A stretch of 64,000 nucleotides of DNA from Crocodylus rhombifer (lineage: Eukaryota; Chordata; Crocodylia; Crocodylidae), in assembly GCA_038503035.1 (NCBI GenBank), contig JAVSML010020349.1, positions 1 through 64,000 of the forward strand, in the 5' to 3' direction. Positions 46,151 through 57,953 of this stretch are shown here, one piece after another (the first letter of the stretch is position 1; the number at the start of each line of letters is the position of its first letter). The notes under the pieces are model-generated. The model made no database searches. It saw only the letters and a list, made by a program, of their open reading frames with translations, and was not told where the DNA came from. Position numbers and translations under genes: made by a program.

Positions 46151-48035
46151 TTGTGCATGTGTCCACAAATGTTTCCAAGAAACCAAGTGGTGAGCTGGGA
46201 GGTTCTTTAAATCTCTGTGGATGGGCAGGTCTGGGTTGTCATTCATGCAAATGACCTCTCTGTATGAAGCTTCATCACTGAAAATGACTGGAGGAGCAAT
46301 ATTGGCCAGCACTGGTAACCTTTGAATTGGTGTAGATTTCAGGGTTCTGGTGATAACACGCATTGCAGAAATTAACTGGACATCCATGCATTTGGTATGA
46401 GTGCTAGCAGCCGAGACTGTTTTGTGAACTCCTAATAGACCAAGAGAGTCAGCTCTTTATTCATGAATCCTTTGCAATTTCTAACTTGATTGCTGGCATC
46501 CAAGTGTTTTGCTAAAGACCAACAGTAGCCCACTGAGAGCACTGGGAACAGCGTCCTTTTGGCCTCTACCTGTTAATCATTTCCGCAGTCTCAGGCAAAG
46601 GCCAGGATTGAGCTGTTTGAAGGTCATTGCTGAAGCTTCCATCTTACCTCCTTATTAATGAGATCAGCTAGTTTCTAAGCACTCTTTAGTGTAGGCAAGT
46701 TTTAGAAGGTAGCTGGGGAGCCTGCAAAGCACTGGCAGCCTATAAAGTATACTTTGGAAAGCTTTAGGAAAAGAAATCCTACAAAAAAGGCCCAAAAGAT
46801 TTCTACCTTCTCTCTCTCTTTCTCTCTCTCAATAAAAAATGACTTTCCTTTCCATCTTTCCTCGTGCTTCCTTGCCTTCCTTTTTTACCACTCCCCTCTC
46901 CCTTCCATTTGTAGTTTAGATTGGGCTGAAACATGATATTGACTGTTCAGCTGCAGCCAGCCAGCCTGCCTTCAGACCCTGGTCTATGGAGCCATGTGCG
47001 ACTCCAGCAGACATGTCTGCATCATTTCTTTCTGTGGTCTGAATGTCGCTTCTTTCCTTCTAGTGCAAACAGGTCTGAGGGAGGGGGAAACCTCACCCAC
47101 AAGCTTACCAAGATCAAGACACTGACCAGTGGCACCAGAATCTGACCAGATGAAAAATTATCCTCTATGACTCTTGAGCCAAAATGTGGGTCTCAAATAT
47201 TTTCCTAATAGGGGAGAAATGCTTTGCCAGTAGGTTTCAGTAGCAAGGAAAACTCTGCAGTAGAAAATATTAACTCTTTGTCACAGTAGCATTTCCATAC
47301 TCTTCCATTAACTATCAGGGTATCTTATTAAAATTTAGTAGTAATGATAATGGTGATATGAACCTAATGACACTATTACTTGCATCTGAATCTGACTTGG
47401 CAAAGAGCAATAAGGGAAAAAAATTAATCCAAGTCCCTACAACTTTTTGTAGTGTTAAGATAAAACTAAAAATCTGCTTCCATTTTCCATAACGGAAAAC
47501 ATCCCAAGGAATCCGTTTGATTGAAAAGTCTCTGTCTAAACCACTTTTTGATGCAAAATTGGGTCTCCACAAAACAATATTTGCCCCCCCCACAATATCT
47601 CTTCACTGTAGAAGTATATTTGTTGCAAAAGTTTCATGTCTGACAACTTTGAGTGAAATCTGTACAGCTGTTCAAATACCTTCTCTGCTGCCTTCACTTC
47701 TTCTCAAGTTGAAGCAGTGTTCCCAACACCCACGATTTTATCACTAATCTCATGATAGCTCGTGGTTTTCCCTTCACGCTCTCCCCACCCCAGTCATGTG
47801 ATTATGTACAACTTTCAGCTTTTATTTAAGAAAGGTAAATTTTTAGTCCTTGTGGTAGCACAGAAAAGCTTGAAAATGTGCCCTTAGTGTAGCCTAAAGT
47901 CTCAGAAACTAGAAGACAAAATGAGTCCAACCTTCACTGCTTTAATAAAAACAACCCTTCGTGAGTGCTTAAGCCATTTTTGAGGGTATTGATGCCACAC
48001 ACGGGAGATATAAAAGCTGTAGGTAAGTAAGCGCA
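46151..48035. other. Single-copy noncoding DNA, no gene seen
   Basis: A CT-rich stretch at 46805-46832 and ordinary AT-rich unique DNA. No repeat family or coding sign recognised. Confidence 0.5.
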
Positions 48036-48232
48036 TAGTATGATGGAGGGTGGAGTAGGGCACTGAGCAACTGAACTGGTAATCAGGAGACCTGGGTTCT
48101 GACCCTGGCATGAACTTGGGCGAGTCACTGCGCTCCTCTTTTTCCATCTGTAAACCGGAATACTGACAACTGCCTTTGTAAAACTCTTGAGACATATCAG
48201 TGGAAAGCACTGAACAAAAGCTAGTTATTTCT
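48036..48232 (+). repeat. MIR-type SINE, sense
   Basis: 'AGGAGACCTGGGTTCTGACC', 'TGAACTTGGGCGAGTCACTG', 'CTCTTTTTCCATCTGTAAAC' and 'TGGAAAGCACTGAACAAAAG' match the MIR core and 3' part in order. This is the best preserved MIR in the window. Confidence 0.68.
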
Positions 48233-48399
48233 CTTCGTCTTCTGGTCCTTCCCTGTTTGTATTAGGGGACAGACAGGACACAGTTTTCAAAATGCACGGT
48301 GTATCTTTTGCATGTGTTATGCCCTTTCTACCAAGTACAGAAAGTTCTTTGTGAAATATGAGTTTCACAAGCAATTCCTTCACCCGTTACCTCTAAGCC

Positions 48400-48790
48400 C
48401 CCCCATCACATCTAATAAATTGCATTTAAATAACTCATGACAATTAAAACAAGGCAAATCTCTTTGACTGAAGTCATTAAGAAAGAAGTTGCTGTGGAGA
48501 AAAAGCTTGCCTCTTAGATCTTGTACAACTCTTTTTTTTCTTAATAATTAACTTTTTCTGTGAGTGGAGCCTAATCTCCTTCATTCTTAACGGTGAAGCT
48601 TAAGTGATTAACTAAACTGATATCTCTTCATAAACCTGAAATACGTTCTGAACGGAAAACCAGTAAAATGTATTAACTCCTGACCCGTAACAAGAGTCCC
48701 ATCAATTGCATAGCAACGTGCGCTGTCACGGACAAGTGAGGAAAGGGGGAGCCTGCCTGATTAATTGGCTTAGCTCACATGGGTAAATGT
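48400..48790. other. Candidate conserved noncoding block
   Basis: Repeat-free DNA with several TAATTA/ATTAATTGG cores and CATAGCAACGTGCGCTGTCA at about 48710, where CATAGCAAC resembles one half of an RFX X-box. The call is by appearance only. Confidence 0.25.
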
Positions 48791-49184
48791 GGCACTCATC
48801 AATTAAAAGGTATATTGGATGAACTCCAGGAGCACAGATCTGTAACAGGAAAGGCCAGTCGCTATGCACATTTTCCTGTAATAAAAGAGAGAGAGAGAGA
48901 ACAGCAACATGTTATAATGCAAATAGCTAAACCCCTCCCCCCTTTTAATTTACAAATTTTAGTCTAACCTCTGTTATCATCATGATAGCTGTTAAAGACC
49001 CCAGCCCCTGTCTAGTTAGATGCTGTACATACAAATAATAAGAGACTACTTCTGTCCTTACAGTCTAAGACCTTGATCCTAAAACTACTTGTGAACGTGC
49101 TTATCTTTATCTTATTTCAGTGGAAGTACTCATTTATGGCCATGCTTCACTTTTAAGTATGTATTTGCTGAATTGGGGTCTAAA

Positions 49185-49335
49185 CAAAGCTGCTGCAAAG
49201 AAGGGAAATATTACCCTTGTTTTCTGTATGGGGAAACTGAAACACCAGTGCAACTCAATGGCATGCCCAAGAACACAAAATGTGTGGTGGAGTCAGAAAC
49301 TGAAGCTAGGCCTTCTCCTGAGTCACAGCTAGTAC
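49185..49335 (-). repeat. MIR-type SINE fragment, antisense
   Basis: 'AATATTACCCTTGTTTTCTG', 'GGGGAAACTGAAACACCAGT', 'GGCATGCCCAAGAACACAAA' and 'GAGTCAGAAACTGAAGC' follow the reverse complement of the MIR core. Diverged. Confidence 0.55.
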
Positions 49336-49574
49336 CCTGACGATAAGCCCATCCTTTATTTCACTTGTTGAATGCTTTTCTAAGTTACTCATCAGTGGTA
49401 CTCAGTTGTTGAATGGGTAAATTAGCCATGTGTGGCTGCACCCATAGTAGACTTCCAAGCCAGTCTGTGCAATGGAGCTGTTCTTGTCTACACTTGGCAG
49501 CTGTACACATTAACTGTACCACACTGCTAGTGTAAGCAGAAATGTTTAGGCAAAAATGCTTCCTTTCTGTTGAA

Positions 49575-49660
49575 AGGGTAATAATAGTCCCACTCTTGTA
49601 GGTCTGTTACAAAGTTTAATCAAATGTGTAAAGTACCTTATGATCCTTATGTATCAACAT
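49575..49660 (+). repeat. Possible MIR fragment, sense
   Basis: 'GGGTAATAATAGTCCCACTC', 'TAGGTCTGTTACAAAG' and 'TGTGTAAAGTACCTTATGAT' resemble the MIR 3' half ('ataatagtacc', 'gttgtgagg', 'gtaaagcgctt'). Short and weak. Confidence 0.35.
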
Positions 49661-50044
49661 AGCAAAATTAATTTGTGTTCAGAGCATGGGTAGGGATAGG
49701 TACTCGTAATAGCTTTCATCTAGCTAGCATGATCAGCAGTGAGGATATGGCACAGGCTAGCAGCCAGAGTCTTCCAGGAACTCATGGTAATCTTCCTAAG
49801 CTATGCTGTGTGCCGCTGCATCTTCACTGATGTTTTTACTAGGACTAGCTAAATGAAAGCTGCTGCAGTTGTGCCTACCTGTGCTGTGGTCACTCCTTTA
49901 TTATATTATGTGGACATATCCTTAGACAGAAGATGGCAAGGATGGTAGAGTATTTACATCTGTATGGGGGGAGAGAGAGCCCCATAACACAGCACACAGC
50001 AGGGAGCACTCAGACATTGTCTTGACTTCCACTGGCTCAGCCAT

Positions 50045-50320
50045 TGCTAATTATTTTGCTTTGGCTTCTTGCAGAAATAATAACAAAACCACCTTCAACT
50101 TGCTTTGGACTCTGCAGGTGACACGTTCATGTCCCTCCTCCATTTAGCACTAATAGCCACCTCAGCTTATTTTGCCAGACACATCTGGCCCCCAAAAAAA
50201 GAACTGAAGGAATGCAGCACTGTGAGTGTTAGCAGCTCATTTACACTTTAAACATTACAAGACAATAAACCTTAATTGTCTCATCACAGCATGTTTGAAA
50301 ATGTTATGTCAGTGATTTTT
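50045..50320. other. Candidate conserved noncoding block
   Basis: Repeat-free sequence with GCTAATTATTTTGC, TTAGCACTAATAGCC and AAACCTTAATTGTCTC. It looks compositionally like conserved noncoding DNA; unverified. Confidence 0.2.
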
Positions 50321-50969
50321 TTTTTTTTTAAAGAGAGTATTTCTGTTCCCCTGAAATATCCAGTCTTGGAAGAAGGGGCTGTCTTGGAAAGCCATCATGC
50401 ATGATGAGCTTTCCCTAGCATAGAACTGCTCTTGACTGCACTGGTGTAAATGAAATCAGCATCAGCCTCTACTCTGTTGCAGGAAAATACTGCACAGGAG
50501 TTAAACTCAGATGGCACCAGCTACATCGGGTGGCTGGTTTGGATCTAGGCCACGTCTTTCCTTAGGTCATAGTATTCAGCTAAGCAGGTATTAGTACTAT
50601 TTTTTTTTCATATTAGTGGAGGGCCCAGGGATCCCAGGCGAGGTGCTGTTCATACAGGTAGTCAAGGTGCCAACCTCTGCCTTAGAGAGCTTACAGTTAC
50701 AGTCTATGGCAGACACTGGGAAAAAACGGAGGTTTAAAATAACGTACATAGAAAGTAACAACATCTGTGCTTGTTGGAGCCTAGTGTTGGGCAAAGGTTT
50801 GGTGGTCTGGGGCTCTGAGGTGTTTTTATCTTTCATATCTACCTGCCACTTATCTGAGCACCAACTGTCTTTCAGCAGCCCTGTTTCACTACCGTCCTCC
50901 TCTGTCTGGAGCCGTCACCAAGGTAGCTGAGAATCCAACAGTTTTGCATAGATTTTACCCTGCTTTGAC

Positions 50970-51075
50970 CTGTATGAGAGGTAGTTAGCCATGTTAGTCT
51001 GAAGTTAGGCAGAAGGCAGGGTAGGATGATACCTTAACTTAACTTGCTCAGAGCTCATGCCTCTTTGGACAAGTT
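50970..51075. repeat. Dispersed amniote repeat fragment
   Basis: 'GGTAGTTAGCCATGTTAGTC' followed by 'GCAGAAGGCAGGGTAGGATG' and 'ATACCTTAACTTAACTTG' resembles the widespread reptile repeat with 'agccgtgttggtctg'. I do not know its class. Confidence 0.35.
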
Positions 51076-51084
51076 GAGAACTGT

Positions 51085-51225
51085 ATGAGATGGGGATATT
51101 GGCCCTCTTCTATAGGTGTAGGTGACAAAAACTAAGGCACAGTGACTTGCCCAGTATCACACAGGGAGTCCAGGATTTATCTGTCATGTCCCAAGTCACA
51201 ATCTAGTACCCCACAAATTAGGTCA
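51085..51225 (-). repeat. MIR-type SINE fragment, antisense
   Basis: 'GATGGGGATATTGGCCCTCT', 'AAAACTAAGGCACAGTGACT', 'TGCCCAGTATCACACAGGGA' and 'AATCTAGTACCCCAC' match the reverse complement of the MIR core. Confidence 0.58.
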
Positions 51226-52454
51226 TCCAGTGTATCCTGGACTGCACTTTAAATTGGTTATATTGTATTAGGCTTAGAGGCCACCCGTTCCCGTAACTTT
51301 TCAGCATTGCATGATTTCTGGCTGCCACTCCCACCCACTCTCTTTCTCCACCTGATACTTTAAATCTGTTGAAGTTAAGCTTCTAGAGACCTACAGTGGC
51401 CATTTTAAAGTTGGCTCCTTCTGCTTGCTGCCTCTCCCTCTCTTCCAGTGGCTAAGTAGTAGCTCCGGTTTTGACTTCCCTTTCCTATTCCAAAACAAAA
51501 AAAAAAAGATATCTTCTCCCAGTACTGCTCACCATGGTTAGGCATGTTCATTAAACTGCTTATCTGAAGCTGCTGTTCTTGCTTATCTGGGACAATTTGC
51601 AGGGAAAGAACTTGCAAGTTAGGAGGTCTTATGAGAACAGGCTCTGTGTCAGACTTTGGACACTTTCTCCAAACTGAACCATGATCCCAGGGGTCGTTTC
51701 TGGGAGGATTTTGTCACTTGTGTCTATTCCTGTTGCAATTAAGCCTAATTAATTTAGTTGCAGTTATATTCTTTCTTGGGAAGCTCGTGACTGGGCAACA
51801 AAGTTTTGCCCTAGCAAGCTTAAGAGGAAATGTCAGTACATTTGGCCATTCCTCATTTACTCCATTTTGTTTCTCATACGTTCTTCATATATTAGGGAAT
51901 GCTGTTACAGACTTTAAGTGGTTGTTTACAAAGCATTTATTTTAAATTAGCAATGCTCCAGTGGTTGTAATCATAGCCGATTCCACGCTCAGTCACCACC
52001 TCTGATCGGGGGAAGTAGTTCTGGTATTACTGTACTCGCTGAAAAGTGTATAAAATGAAGAACAGCCATCCATTCACTGCAACCTGAGCTGGAGTTAGTC
52101 AATATAGGTACACTAAGACGTTTCTGTTATAGCAAGAGTGCATACATAATACTTAGATGGCATTAGGAGTGTGAGGCAATTATTTATCTACTGAAGAAAT
52201 TTATATCAAAATGTGTTCATTTATTATTATTATTATTTCTGTCTAATGGGGATGTGTGTATAAAGAAGTGGACTTTGTAAATGTGCACTTTTTAATTTTT
52301 TTTAAGTTTACATACACTTGTCAAAAGGTTGTCCTCTTGTGTCCTATCTCAGATTGTTAATGACAGGTATTTAGCAGTACAGTGTTTAAAGATTTGTTCA
52401 AATCTGACAGGGCTGTGATAGAGCGCTTCTGCTATGGCTGTTATATCAAAAGGG

Positions 52455-52497
52455 GTGCGTGCGTGCGTGCATGTGTGTGTGTGTGTGTGTGTGTGTA
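52455..52497. repeat. Compound (GTGC)n(GT)n microsatellite
   Basis: Four GTGC-type units grade into about 13 TG dinucleotides, ending at TGTATTT. It is alternating purine-pyrimidine throughout. Confidence 0.95.
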
Positions 52498-53689
52498 TTT
52501 CTCCTTTATTGTTCAGGGTAGTCACCAAAGGTAATGATTTGTCTCATAATTAAAGCCATTTCCCATATCTGCCAGGCAGGACACATGAACTTTAAGTTGT
52601 TTGGTCTGGCCTCAGTACTTCTATGCACACTTCTAGCAATAACACTTGTTTAGACACTGTCTGAGTTGACACCTTTAAATAAAACCCCCAGTATAACAGA
52701 AAAGGGATTTCTATGTCATACAGTGACAAGAGTGAAATCGCTTTGTGGGGGTAAATGGGTCATTCCCCTTTCCCTTCCACATCTGCATTCCCTCTTACTG
52801 TTATTATCCAGGGGGCAGCTTCAGGTCTTCAACATCAGTCTATATACAGGTTCAGTCTAGTCTATATACAGGAAAGGGGAAGAAGAGACTTTAGTCTCTT
52901 TTAATTTCTCCAGAAGCATATCTCACCAGGTTTCTACCTGTCCTACCTTCCAACTAACTTGCTTCAGTTCATCTCTGAGCCACTTAAGCTCAGCCTGACC
53001 ATCTTCCAGCCTAATAACTGCTTCTGTGGCTGTCTCTTATTTGTAGCCATAGTAGGGTGTGTGCCCTCACAAGGCAGGGGTCAGCTGTCCTAACACTTTC
53101 CTTATCAGCCCCAGATGAGGCCTCTAAACCGAATCACACACTGCAAATGTGCTGTCGTATTTAGGGGGTTATAATATGTAACACTCCATTAGGAAACCAA
53201 CTTCTTGCTGCTATAATTATTACTTTATTGTTACTACTTGAATCATACCAGCTACAGCCTCTAGGCAAAAGTCAGGATCCCACCGTGCTAACTACTGTAC
53301 AAGTCTCCATTAAAGACAAGCCTGGCCTCAGAGACCTTGTACTGATTCTACAAATGAATTGGCATGGCTGATCCACTTGTGTTCCCAGGGAGCTCTGGGC
53401 ATATGTATGGCTGTGCCAGAGCAGGTCCACTTGCAAGATATAATCATCAGTGCCTGGTGAGAATACACACAGGGATAGCATGGGACTTAAAGGATCCACT
53501 TTGCCATGAGGTCATCCTGGAGTTCTGAAGTTATTGTAACCCTGCGCTCTAGAACGCCTCTTTTCATTTATTACCTTGACTATAAATTCCTCTTGGGGTG
53601 CCAACAGACAGCTGCTTGCTTACTCGTTCTTGTTATTGCTTTCTTGGACATAGGGTTATTTGATTTGACTTTTTGCATCTTTCCGTCCC

Positions 53690-54030
53690 AGGGTGTAAGG
53701 ATTCAGGGATTTGGCTTGTAGCCCGTCTCTGGCATAATCTTAAACCAGTAATAAAGAGGAGGGTAGTGAAAGGGCATGAATGATTCTGCTGAAGAAGGCT
53801 GGCTGGCACGTGTCGAGCATATGATGCTCCAATAATAGGGCAAGGCTGGAAAGCAGGACGTGTAATTGAGACACTGGAGAGCTAAGCGCTCTAATGATGG
53901 GAGCCGCACGCTCGCAGGAGATTTCTGTGCCTGAGTGCAAGCTGCTTCTCAGCTCCTTCAAAACAAGACATCAAGCAGATGCCAGTTTGCCAGTTTCCAT
54001 GGTGATTGTTATGCTCATGTGCTGATGCTG
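53690..54030. other. Candidate conserved noncoding block
   Basis: A 340-base block free of recognisable repeats, without long low-complexity runs, and with CpGs (GGAGCCGCACGCTCGCAGG at about 53900). Such texture stands out from the neighbouring DNA and is common in vertebrate conserved elements. No frame spans it. This is the strongest such candidate by eye, still unproven. Confidence 0.3.
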
Positions 54031-54872
54031 TGACCTTGGTGATTACACCAGGCCTAGTTTAAAAAAAAAAATAAGTGGCAGGAGTTGGGTCAGACACTAT
54101 TGTCCAGCTGGCAGCTGCAAACCCCCTGCTTGCTTGATGAGAAGGAGAAATTTTGGAGTAGACGCCTGGCAAACCTTAAAGGCCTAGAATGAAATTGTCT
54201 TCTGTTCATTAGCATGTCATAGCACTTCTTATCTAATATCAGAAGATAGTTGCTCTATACATGAAGAATACCCTCATGCACAAAAGACTTTACTTCTCCA
54301 TCGGAGGGAAGATGACAGGAAGCTTACAGCATCAAAAAGACCCATCCTGTTGCTGAAGACACTGAAGTTAAAGGGGATCTTTGGTTTGTTTGTTTGTTTT
54401 TTTAGTGAGCCTTAAATCAGATCCTTGTGAAAAAACCTGGGCCCTTCCATAAAGAGCTAGGTGAAACTCCTATAACACAACTCCAAACCTCTAAAAAAAA
54501 CTTACCTAGTTTTTATATGAGCCAAATTTTGGCTTAGTTTTTTGCCGAAATGCTCCCTAGTATTTACAAACCTTCCTGGTGAATTTCAGCCATGTTTTAT
54601 GGTAATCCCTTGCAGCGGTTGATGGCATTGTGGAAAGAAAGATGGTTTCAATGTGAATGCATGAGAACGGAAAGAAGGTTTTTCATGCATTTTCAGGTTT
54701 GTTCAGAACTCAGCTGGAGAGCAGCTGTGAGAACCAACGCCCTTGGGAACTGAAACCAGTGAGTTTCACCTGGAGATAAAACTCATATGTAAAATAGCAA
54801 ACTCAAGAATTGTAACGTTGGGGAAATGAAACTGACCTGGGTACTCTCGTAGGGTAACACACACAGTTTAGA

Positions 54873-55316
54873 CTAAGTACAGACAGTCAAAAAGCCCCAG
54901 GCTGAACTGATTCAATCTTTGTAGGTTAGTCTAAGCTGCTTAGATTGAATCACTAAGCAAGTGAATAAGCATTCACTCTTGATTGTGGAAATGCAGCCAC
55001 ATGCCTTCAGTAGTTGAGGCCAGAAGCTGGGTGGTGCTAGAGCTTGAGGCAAGGCTAGCCCACCCACCCTGCAAGGGGGGGAAGGGTCGCAGGGGAGATG
55101 CAAAGCATCCTGGGGTGCTGGGGGACTGTAAGCTGAGTTGAATCTAGGGGGGATCTGGGACATATGTTCAATAAACTGATTTAATTTAAATCAGTTAAGT
55201 CTGATACTACATCCATCTAGTTTCATCTTAAACTGGTTTTGGCCATTTTGAAAGTGGTTTATGTGCACTGAACTTCTGTTGTGTTAGATATTTGAACCTG
55301 TTTCTGATTACTTGTA
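54873..55316 (+). repeat. AAACTGGTTTA family copy, sense
   Basis: It begins GACTAAGTACAGACAGTCAA, continues with 'TGATTCAATCTTTGTAGG' wording and a GC-rich middle, then the right end (GGGACATATGTTCAATAAAC, AAACTGGTTTTGGCCATTTT, TATGTGCACTGAACTTCTGT). It is the same family and order as 40981-42245, but with a compact middle of about 150 bases, which may be closer to the original length. Confidence 0.68.
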
Positions 55317-55318
55317 CT

Positions 55319-56595
55319 GAATCATAGAAAATTAGTGTTAGAAGGGACCTCAGGAGGTCATCTAGTCCAACCCCGTGCTCAACGAAGGATCGTCCCCAAC
55401 TAGATCCCAGCCAAGGCTTTGTTTAGCTGGGTCTGAAAATCCTCTAAGGATGGAGAGTCCACAGCCTCTCTGGGTCACTTGTTCCAGTGTTTTACTATGC
55501 TCCTAGTGATAAAATTCTTCCTAATATCTAACCTAAACTTCCTTTGCTGTAATTTGAGACCATTGTTCCTTGTACTGTCATCTGTCACCACTGACAACAG
55601 TCTAAGTCCATCCTTATTTGAACCTCCCTTCAGGTAGTCGAATCCCCTCTCAGTCTTCGCTAGACTAAATAAGCCCAGTTCCTTCAGCATCTCCTTAGAA
55701 GTCAGGTGCCTCAGCCTCCAAACCATTTTCATTGCCCTCCACTAAACCCTCTCCAATTTGTCCACATCCTTTCTGTAGTGGGGGGCCCAAAACTGAACAT
55801 AGTACTCCAGATGTGGCCTCAGCAGTGCTGAATAATCACTTCCCTTGATCTGCTGGCACCACTCCTACCAATGCAGCCCAGGATGCCGTTAGCCTTCTTG
55901 GCAACAAAGGCATACTGTTGGCTCACATTCACCTTATTCAGGTCATGTCTGACTAACCACATCTTCTATAACTAGGTTACTCACAACCTGGATAAGGGAG
56001 ATGAGGTCAACGTTATTTACTTGGACTTTAGGAAGACCTTTGACTTGGTGTCCTATGAGACTCTCAAGGTAAAACTAGGGGACTATGGGCTCAAAAATTC
56101 AACTGTCAGATGGGTGGGAAACTGGCTGAGGGGTTGGACCCAGAGAGTACTAATGGATCTGGGTCAACCTGGTGGAAGGTAGCCAGTCGGGACCCCCAGG
56201 GTTTGATACTTGGACCAGTGTTTTTCAACATCTACATCAATGATCTGGATGTGGGGGCGAAAAGCACACTGGCAAAGTTTGCCAATGACACTAAGCTCTG
56301 GAGAAGTGTGGCCATGCATCAGGGTAGGTTGATGGACAGGCAGACCTAGACAGAGTAGTTAGATGTAACCCCCCAGGTCCTTTTCTGCAGAGCTGCTGCC
56401 CAGCCAGTCACCCCCAGCCTGTACTGTGCATGGGATTGTTCTAGCCTTAGTGCAGGACTTGCCAGTTGTCCTTCCTGAACTTCATGAGATTTCTTTTGGC
56501 CCAATCCTCCAATTTGTCGAGGTCACTCTGAATCCTAGCCCTACCCTCCAGTGTGTCTGTTATTCCCCCCAGATCCTCCTCTGGCATTAAATAGT
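55319..56595 (-). mobile_element. CR1 LINE, antisense, with inverted internal patch
   Basis: The left part (55319-55940) is an antisense CR1 3' end: GAATCATAGAAAATTAGTG, then GAAGGGACCTCAGGAGGTCA. At about 55941 the strand switches: 55941-56360 is sense CR1 coding for the RT middle ('VIYLDFRKTFDLVS' and 'FANDTKLW'). At about 56364 antisense CR1 resumes (CCCCAGGTCCTTTTCTGCAG) exactly where the first part would continue, and runs to about 56595. Its subfamily wording differs from the CR1s at 38.8, 58.5 and 61.7 kb. Confidence 0.8.
55941..56360 (+). pseudogene. Inverted CR1 reverse-transcriptase fragment
   Basis: This patch encodes, with stops and frame changes, the region from the 'SCLTN' block through motif A (YLDFRKTFD) to the catalytic site, which reads FANDTKLW with the first Asp of FADD changed to Asn. 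It has no CR1 3' tail of its own, so it is not an ordinary independent insertion. Confidence 0.75.
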
Positions 56596-56648
56596 TGCTC
56601 ACTGTGATATTTCTCCAATCACACTCTCAGGAGCTTACATGCAGTTAT

Positions 56649-57359
56649 TAGGGCTACACAGAGCTTTGGTCGCTGATTCAATCTGGTGCAGATTCGGCCC
56701 AATTTGGCAGCCAAATCTCCAAATCCAAATCAAATTAGGAGACCCTTTAATCTCTCTGAATCGAATCAGAACCCTCTGAATCGATTTGTAGAGATTAGAG
56801 GATTCGGACATAGACACAGCTTTAAATGTTTTTTCTACATACCTCAGGGTACCAGGCAGCTTGTGAATGCTGCAATGCTGGAGTGGAGCATCCCACAGGA
56901 GTGCAGGGCGGGGTCCCCAGCATGCTTGGCGGCGGACCTGGAAGTGGACCAGAAGCATTTCCAGTTATTTTTGGGTCTGCCATGGAGCATGTGGGGTGGG
57001 GGGGAGGTCCTTGCGCCCTGGCTTGGTGACTGGTTCCTCCTGGATGTGGGGGGGCACCCAGGGTCCCCCTACAGCCGACTGCAGAGCTGGGGGGGGATAG
57101 GGGAGCCCACCACATGGGGGAGGGCCCTCACACTCCTGTGGAACAATCCATCCGCCCCAGCATTGCAGTGTTCGTGAGCCGCACCTGGTACCTCGAGGTA
57201 TGTAGAAAAAACATTTAAAGCTGTGTCTATGGCTGACTTGCTGATTCTCTGAATCGGTATCAAATCTTCAGATTTGGATTCAGCCAAATCAAATCGGGAC
57301 AGTGATCCAAATCAAGAAATCAAATCCAAACCAAATACAGCCCGCTTCGCACACCCCTA
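56649..57359. mobile_element. Foldback hAT element, TAGGGCTGTGCAAA family, copy 1
   Basis: A 711-bp element between a perfect 8-bp duplication GCAGTTAT (56641-56648 and 57360-57367). The ends are TAGGGCTACACAG and TTCGCACACCCCTA. AT-rich outer arms (repeated 'AATCGAATC' and 'CCAAATC' wording) enclose 24-bp inverted arms at 56821-56844 and 57196-57219. A GC-rich core contains one 42-bp palindrome-like unit starting ACCTGGAAGTGGACCAGAAG at 56936. No transposase. The 8-bp duplication supports hAT. Confidence 0.9.
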
Positions 57360-57367
57360 GCAGTTAT

Positions 57368-57662
57368 GCACCTGCACAGGCACTATAGGATCACCATAAA
57401 GCAAATGTGGCCACAGTGGAGCCACCTAGGGAGCAATGGAATCTAAAAACTGAGTAAGTGGCAAAATTGTCTCTTGCGCAGCTCCATTTGGATGTGTAAG
57501 TGATGGTTGGAAACTTTCAGGATTTGAGCCACAGGAGTCTAATATCTCAAGGTCAGCACTACCCCAAGATAAAGGCTACCATAATTTCTCTCTACTTACT
57601 GGGATTTTTCAAAATGCTAGATCCTCCCACAGAAATGCAAGTAAGTCCATAAATCTATGTAC
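57368..57662. other. Short noncoding gap between foldback elements
   Basis: About 295 bases of unclassified, moderately AT-rich DNA with no recognisable repeat or gene. The last bases (CCATAAATCTATGTAC) carry the left target duplication of the next element and might be the degenerate tail of the CR1 lying beyond it. Confidence 0.4.
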
Positions 57663-57953
57663 TAGGGCTGTGCAAAATGGGCCCTATTCAATTCAGATTC
57701 AGATTTGGCCCAAATTGGGGACAGTGATTCGATTTGTTGATTTGGATCACTGTTTTTGATTCAGTTAAGCCAAATCCAAAACTGAAGATTTGATGCTGAT
57801 TTGGCGAATCAGTGATGCAGTCATAGGTACAGCTTTAAAAGTTTTTTTTCTACATACCTTGAGGTAGCAGCGCAGGTCATGATCGCTGGGATGCTGGGGT
57901 GCGTGGAGTGTCCCACAACAGTGTGGGGGGCTATCCAACGTGCTAGGCAGCAA

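Larger units (their letters stand above)
51226..54872. other. Noncoding DNA, mainly single copy
   Basis: No coding region recognised. It includes a compound GT microsatellite (52455-52497) and a candidate conserved block (53690-54030). The remaining DNA is unique and AT-rich. Confidence 0.55.

Noticed and set aside
51950..52060. Possible promoter with TATAAA at about 52050
   Set aside because: A lone TATA-like string without a CpG-rich core, initiator or downstream coding sequence is not enough.
56110..56349. Small plus-strand frame containing FANDTKLW
   Set aside because: It is the inverted CR1 reverse-transcriptase patch, not a host gene.
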